A stretch of 8,621 bases of DNA from an uncultured Clostridia bacterium (GTDB lineage: Bacteria; Bacillota; Clostridia; Oscillospirales; Oscillospiraceae): assembly GCA_947177005.1 (NCBI GenBank), contig CAMWSZ010000106.1, positions 1-8,621 of the forward strand, in the 5' to 3' direction. Both the position numbers and the translations under genes were made by a program. Shown here piece by piece: positions 6,367 through 8,621 of this stretch (the stretch's first letter is position 1; every line of letters starts with the position of its first letter). Below the pieces are notes generated by a model, which saw only the letters and a program-made list of their open reading frames with translations, searched no databases and was not told the DNA's origin.

Positions 6367-6528
6367 GGCATCTTGGGTACTGCTGGTTTTGGACAGCTCA
6401 ACGCCTTTTGTCTGATGGTATTCTGCCTGCTCTATATTCCTTGCGCAGCGGTAGCTACTCTAGCTGTTCTGGTGAGGAATATTGCACTAAGTAAATCAAA
6501 ATTTTGCCGATGCCCTCTTAGTCAATAG
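6361..6528 (+). pseudogene. feoB: feoB C-terminal remnant
   Basis: In a different frame from the feoA remnant, the bases encode LAGILGTAGFGQLNAFCLMV, then FCLLYIPCAAVATLAVLV. This resembles the last membrane helix of FeoB, the ferrous-iron transporter, whose C-termini carry a LLYxPCxA motif. The GTPase domain and nearly all membrane segments (several hundred residues) are absent. The reading frame runs on into the terminator hairpin and stops at 6526-6528. The simplest history is a deletion that joined the 3' part of feoA to the 3' end of feoB. Assignment rests on motif recognition over about 40 residues. Confidence 0.68.
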
Positions 6529-6540
6529 AGAGCATCGGCA
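6505..6540 (+). terminator. Intrinsic terminator ending the MATE-feo remnant operon
   Basis: A 9-bp stem TGCCGATGC (6505-6513) / GCATCGGCA (6532-6540), extended by CTCT/AGAG after one mismatch, followed by TTTCTCTGTT. The other side carries AAAATTTT, so it may also act on the minus strand. It separates the MATE operon from the araC promoter. Confidence 0.8.
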
Positions 6541-6549
6541 TTTCTCTGT

Positions 6550-6578
6550 TTGCAACGGCTAACTAAAAGGTATATAAT
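6550..6578 (+). promoter_or_regulatory. Promoter of the AraC-family regulator gene
   Basis: -35 TTGCAA (6550-6555) and a perfect -10 TATAAT (6573-6578) with 17-base spacing, giving a start near 6585. Unlike the copA and MATE promoters, the bipartite element lies after the -10, not before it. Confidence 0.65.
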
Positions 6579-6583
6579 ACTGA

Positions 6584-6613
6584 TTGGAGTGAAAAACCTA
6601 CCGAATGGAGCGG
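6584..6613 (+). promoter_or_regulatory. Bipartite AraC-type element in the araC leader (putative autorepression site)
   Basis: Half-sites TTGGAG (6584-6589) and ATGGAGCGG (6605-6613) have the same period as the other copies; GAATGGAGCGG (6603-6613) is identical to copA 1717-1727. It begins at the predicted transcription start and covers the GGAG ribosome-binding site of the 6620 start, so binding would block expression. The GGAG could be only a ribosome-binding site, but the upstream half and the internal conserved bases are not explained that way. Confidence 0.58.
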
Positions 6614-6619
6614 TCTGCA

Positions 6620-7675
6620 ATGGAGAAAAAATATATAATAAAGAATGCCAGGGAGATCCTGGCCCAACAACTTGAAAACCTTGGAGCAACGGAGCAAACT
6701 TCGATGAATGAAAGCCCTATTACAAATGCCAGGGGATTGTCCGCAGCTATTCCAAAGGACAGCGAAGGATATTGCACTGTTTATAAGATGGACTGCTCTG
6801 ACGGCCTTGGACTAATGACAGTCTACCAAGTCTATCCGGGTATTCAGCTTATTTACAATGATTTTGAAGCGGCAAGCTGTGAATGGGATAGTGCGATCAG
6901 CAGCGATGTTCTGGAAATCAACCATTGCCGGGAAGGTCGGGAGGGCAGCCGTTTATTAAGCGGCACCTGCTTGTATCTTGGTGAAGGTGATCTGTCAATT
7001 CATACTATGGATAACTGCGCCCCGGAAATGACATTCCCGCTGCGGCACTATCGTGGAATTACCGTAGCACTCAACTTAAAACTTGTATCGGAGCATCCCC
7101 CGGAAATCCTTTCTGAAACAGGAATTGACATTTCTGTTTTCAAAGAGAAATTTTGCGCTAAAGGCGACTGCTTTATCATGCGGGCCAAGAACGAAATTGA
7201 GCATATCTTTTCAGAATTGTATTCTGTGCCAGAGCGTTTGCAGAGGCCGTATTTCAAATTAAAGGTGCAGGAACTACTCTTATTTTTAAGCATGGTGGAT
7301 GTGGCCGAGGAAAAGCAACGCGAATACTATACCTCACCCCAAGTTGAAATTGTGAAAAAAATCCATAAACGGTTAATCTCAGATTTGCAGGATCGGCCTA
7401 CGATTGAGGAACTTTCTAAAGAGTTCCTTATTAACACGGCCACGCTGAAAAACACATTCAAAGGCATCTATGGACAGCCTATCGGCGCTTATATGAAAGA
7501 GTACCGCATCAAGCAGGCGGCAGTTCTGCTCCGCCAAACACAGGACACGATTGTAGAGATCGCAAATAAGGTCGGATATGAAAATCAGAGCAAATTTGCT
7601 ACTGCGTTCCGTGATGTATTGAAAGTTGCTCCCGCAGAATATAGGAAACAAAACATCAATGAGTGCCACCATTGA
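6620..7675 (+). CDS. AraC-family transcriptional regulator
   Basis: A 351-residue DNA-binding regulator. The C-terminal AraC-type domain (about 244-345) contains both helix-turn-helix units: TIEELSKEFLINTATLKNTF and TIVEIANKVGYENQSKFATAF, ending in the family's APAEYRK. The N-terminal 240 residues form a sensor region without a recognisable small-molecule domain; segments such as VLEINHCREGRE and the general layout recall PchR-like AraC proteins that respond to siderophores or metals, but this is a weak resemblance. I choose ATG at 6620 because GGAG (6607-6610) lies 9 bases upstream; ATG at 6605 (five residues longer) has its nearest GGAG 15 bases away. It probably controls copA, the MATE gene and itself through the four bipartite elements. 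The inducer is unknown. Confidence 0.93.
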   Translation: MEKKYIIKNAREILAQQLENLGATEQTSMNESPITNARGLSAAIPKDSEGYCTVYKMDCSDGLGLMTVYQVYPGIQLIYNDFEAASCEWDSAISSDVLEINHCREGREGSRLLSGTCLYLGEGDLSIHTMDNCAPEMTFPLRHYRGITVALNLKLVSEHPPEILSETGIDISVFKEKFCAKGDCFIMRAKNEIEHIFSELYSVPERLQRPYFKLKVQELLLFLSMVDVAEEKQREYYTSPQVEIVKKIHKRLISDLQDRPTIEELSKEFLINTATLKNTFKGIYGQPIGAYMKEYRIKQAAVLLRQTQDTIVEIANKVGYENQSKFATAFRDVLKVAPAEYRKQNINECHH

Positions 7676-7682
7676 AAAGTAG

Positions 7683-7712
7683 CCAGTGGGCAGGGTATTC
7701 CTTACCCACTGG
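7683..7712. terminator. Shared terminator between convergent araC and XRE genes
   Basis: An 8-bp perfect stem CCAGTGGG (7683-7690) / CCCACTGG (7705-7712) with a 14-base loop, followed on the plus strand by TTCTCACTTTATATTTT. It starts 8 bases after the araC stop and lies 15 bases beyond the XRE stop, so it can serve both genes. The plus-strand T-tract is the better one. Confidence 0.75.
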
Positions 7713-7727
7713 TTCTCACTTTATATT

Positions 7728-8075
7728 TTAGTTTTCGTTACTTGTATCCATCATTTCATGTGCCATAGCGCGTATTGCAATCAAAATCAAGCGTCGTCCC
7801 TGCTCTGGACAGGCCCGGTATAGTCCAGCGATCTCTTGGATTTCAACTTCCATCTGTTCATCGGCAGGATCAAAAACAGTGTCAAAAGAAACGCCAAGTG
7901 CCTTTACCAGATTGAACAGCACTTCAAAGGATGGATTTACGTCTCCTTTCTCAATATTTGCAATGTGGCGGGAAGAATAGCCGGACCTGTCTGATAACTG
8001 ATCTAATGTAAAGCCACGGCTGTTCCGAGCTGTTCTCAAACGAGCGCCCAGCTCCTTTAGATTCTTATTCGGCAT
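7728..8075 (-). CDS. XRE-family helix-turn-helix transcriptional regulator
   Basis: A 115-residue Cro/CI-like protein. The HTH occupies about residues 8-68: LGARLRTARNSRGFTLDQLS, then GYSSRHIANIEKGDVNPSFE, with the recognition helix around 34-42. The remaining 45 residues (IQEIAGLYRACPEQGRRLIL onward) are probably a dimerisation helix and end at DTSNEN. The target genes are unknown. ATG at 8075 has only a weak GAGATG upstream. It converges on araC and is read away from the last gene. A palindrome in its own upstream region suggests autoregulation. Small solitary XRE regulators of this type are frequent on mobile elements, but nothing here fixes its role. Confidence 0.88.
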   Translation of the reverse strand: MPNKNLKELGARLRTARNSRGFTLDQLSDRSGYSSRHIANIEKGDVNPSFEVLFNLVKALGVSFDTVFDPADEQMEVEIQEIAGLYRACPEQGRRLILIAIRAMAHEMMDTSNEN

Positions 8076-8094
8076 GATTATTCATCTCAACCAT

Positions 8095-8126
8095 ATTGTA
8101 TCGTTCCTATATATTCTTTGGAATAT
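8095..8126 (-). promoter_or_regulatory. Palindrome and weak promoter upstream of the XRE gene
   Basis: ATATTC (8111-8116) and GAATAT (8121-8126) flank a 4-base centre. On the minus strand this lies just upstream of a possible -10 TACAAT (8095-8100); the matching -35 is poor. A symmetric site here would suit binding by the XRE protein to its own promoter. The evidence is only symmetry and position. Confidence 0.35.
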
Positions 8127-8315
8127 CCTTATACTTCTTATTAGCAAGAATTATCATTCCTGTCTCTAGCTACATATACTAAATAGCCACAAATTTAATC
8201 GCACAATGTCTGTCAGGTAAGCTGCCAAAAAAATTCTTGGTACGATAACAGCCCTAGTCTCCCTCAAACCGGAACAATACATACATATAAGAAAGAAGTT
8301 TCTTTCAATACAACA

Positions 8316-8354
8316 AAACGCCGGACGCTCACTGCGAGTATCCGGCGTTTTGCT
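8316..8354. terminator. Strong bidirectional terminator-like hairpin
   Basis: A 12-bp perfect stem CAAAACGCCGGA (8316-8327) / TCCGGCGTTTTG (8343-8354) with a 15-base loop. It gives TTTT at the 3' end in both directions. No plus-strand gene lies between the araC stop and this hairpin, so it either insulates the downstream gene, attenuates its leader, or is the leftover terminator of a gene lost when the island inserted. Confidence 0.75.
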
Positions 8355-8408
8355 GTGTCGAAAAATCGGGAATCCTGTCGGTTCATGCGGGTGTCGCTCC
8401 CCACCTGA

Positions 8409-8458
8409 CCTCCATTTCTGTTCGTATCCCGCAAACCACCTTACGAATGAAATGGAGG
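8409..8458 (+). promoter_or_regulatory. Leader hairpin that sequesters the ribosome-binding site of the last gene
   Basis: CCTCCATTTC (8409-8418) pairs perfectly with GAAATGGAGG (8449-8458), and TTCGT (8421-8425) with ACGAA (8443-8447), separated by a small internal loop. The right arm ends in GGAGG, the Shine-Dalgarno sequence of the gene starting at 8467, which would be fully buried. This is a form of translational control; the trigger is unknown. Confidence 0.6.
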
Positions 8459-8466
8459 AATTACCT

Positions 8467-8621
8467 ATGTTTGACCCTAAGAGCGATTACGCTCTGAATA
8501 AAATGGACCCGGAGGCCATTGTCTACCCCAGCGCCACCGGCGTACATATCCGGCTGACCCGTGAGAACTTCGCCAGCGAGGAGGAGTTCCGTTTCTGGAA
8601 AGATTTTTCCGATGGTGACTA
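8467..8621 (+). CDS. Conserved hypothetical protein, N-terminal 51 residues (cut by window end)
   Basis: An open frame from ATG at 8467 runs to the window edge. GGAGG (8454-8458) lies 8 bases upstream, a good ribosome-binding site. The visible protein is acidic and soluble, with no signal peptide: it begins MFDPKSDYALNKMDPEAIVY and continues with VHIRLTRENFASEEEFRFWK. This opening resembles a family of small proteins I associate with clostridial conjugative elements, some of which carry a sigma-factor-like helix-turn-helix later in the chain. That is recall rather than proof, and the diagnostic part lies outside the window. Codon use is GC-rich, like the transporter genes and unlike the AT-rich stretch before it. 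Confidence 0.7.
   Translation, partial: MFDPKSDYALNKMDPEAIVYPSATGVHIRLTRENFASEEEFRFWKDFSDGD

Larger units (their letters stand above)
8076..8466. other. Gene-free interval between the XRE gene and the last gene
   Basis: This 391-base stretch holds no protein frame that I can support. The first half (to about 8310) is AT-rich with the XRE palindrome and no recognisable RNA gene. The second half holds a strong two-way terminator and a long hairpin covering the ribosome-binding site of the last gene. The composition shift near 8315 may mark the edge of the inserted cargo region. Confidence 0.5.

Noticed and set aside
1..8621. CRISPR arrays, tRNA or rRNA genes, transposase genes and attachment repeats
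   Set aside because: I found no regularly spaced repeats, no cloverleaf, no rRNA-like sequence and no transposase or integrase motif on either strand.

Overview
The window looks like an accessory metal- and drug-efflux island from a low-to-mid-GC gut-type Firmicute (Clostridia). The base composition is balanced, Shine-Dalgarno sites are strong (AAGGAGG), and start codons include TTG and GTG. The protein families are those common in clostridial accessory regions: a CPC-type ATPase with split metal-binding domains, a MATE exporter, an AraC-type regulator and a small XRE regulator. The last, truncated gene resembles proteins I associate with clostridial conjugative elements, so the island may sit in or beside one; this is inference.

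Layout. Positions 1-1225 (minus) hold the first two thirds of a Cd/Zn/Pb-type P1B ATPase. It is preceded by a separate 72-residue heavy-metal-associated (HMA) protein at 1287-1505 (minus), with a terminator-like hairpin between them. Positions 1506-1825 are a 320-base divergent control region with a minus-strand promoter and 12-bp inverted repeat for the cadmium pair, and a plus-strand promoter and CsoR-like operator for the copper genes. Positions 1826-4405 encode a CopA copper ATPase with an HMA domain at each end; the C-terminal one has its own ribosome-binding site and ATG, so it may also be made as a free CopZ-like chaperone. csoR (4409-4672) follows 3 bases later and ends at a strong terminator. 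A MATE exporter (4818-6191) is followed in the same operon by the wreck of a ferrous-iron uptake locus: a feoA with an in-frame stop fused to the last part of feoB. An AraC-family regulator (6620-7675) comes next, then a convergent XRE regulator (7728-8075). A 390-base leader with a terminator and a Shine-Dalgarno-sequestering hairpin precedes the truncated last gene.

How it may work together. The main new observation is a bipartite element, two TTGGA/TGGA half-sites 21-22 bases apart with conserved bases between them, found four times: twice in tandem (51 bp apart) before copA, once before the MATE gene, and once just downstream of the araC promoter. Before copA and the MATE gene it ends in a very poor -35 (GGACAA) placed exactly 17 bp from a good -10, and the element starts exactly 51 bp from the -10 in both. 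In the araC leader it lies after the -10 and covers the ribosome-binding site. This is the arrangement expected for an AraC-type activator that switches on copper export and MATE export and represses itself. CsoR would add copper-responsive repression at copA. The inducer is unknown; the feoAB remnant suggests the regulon once also included iron uptake.
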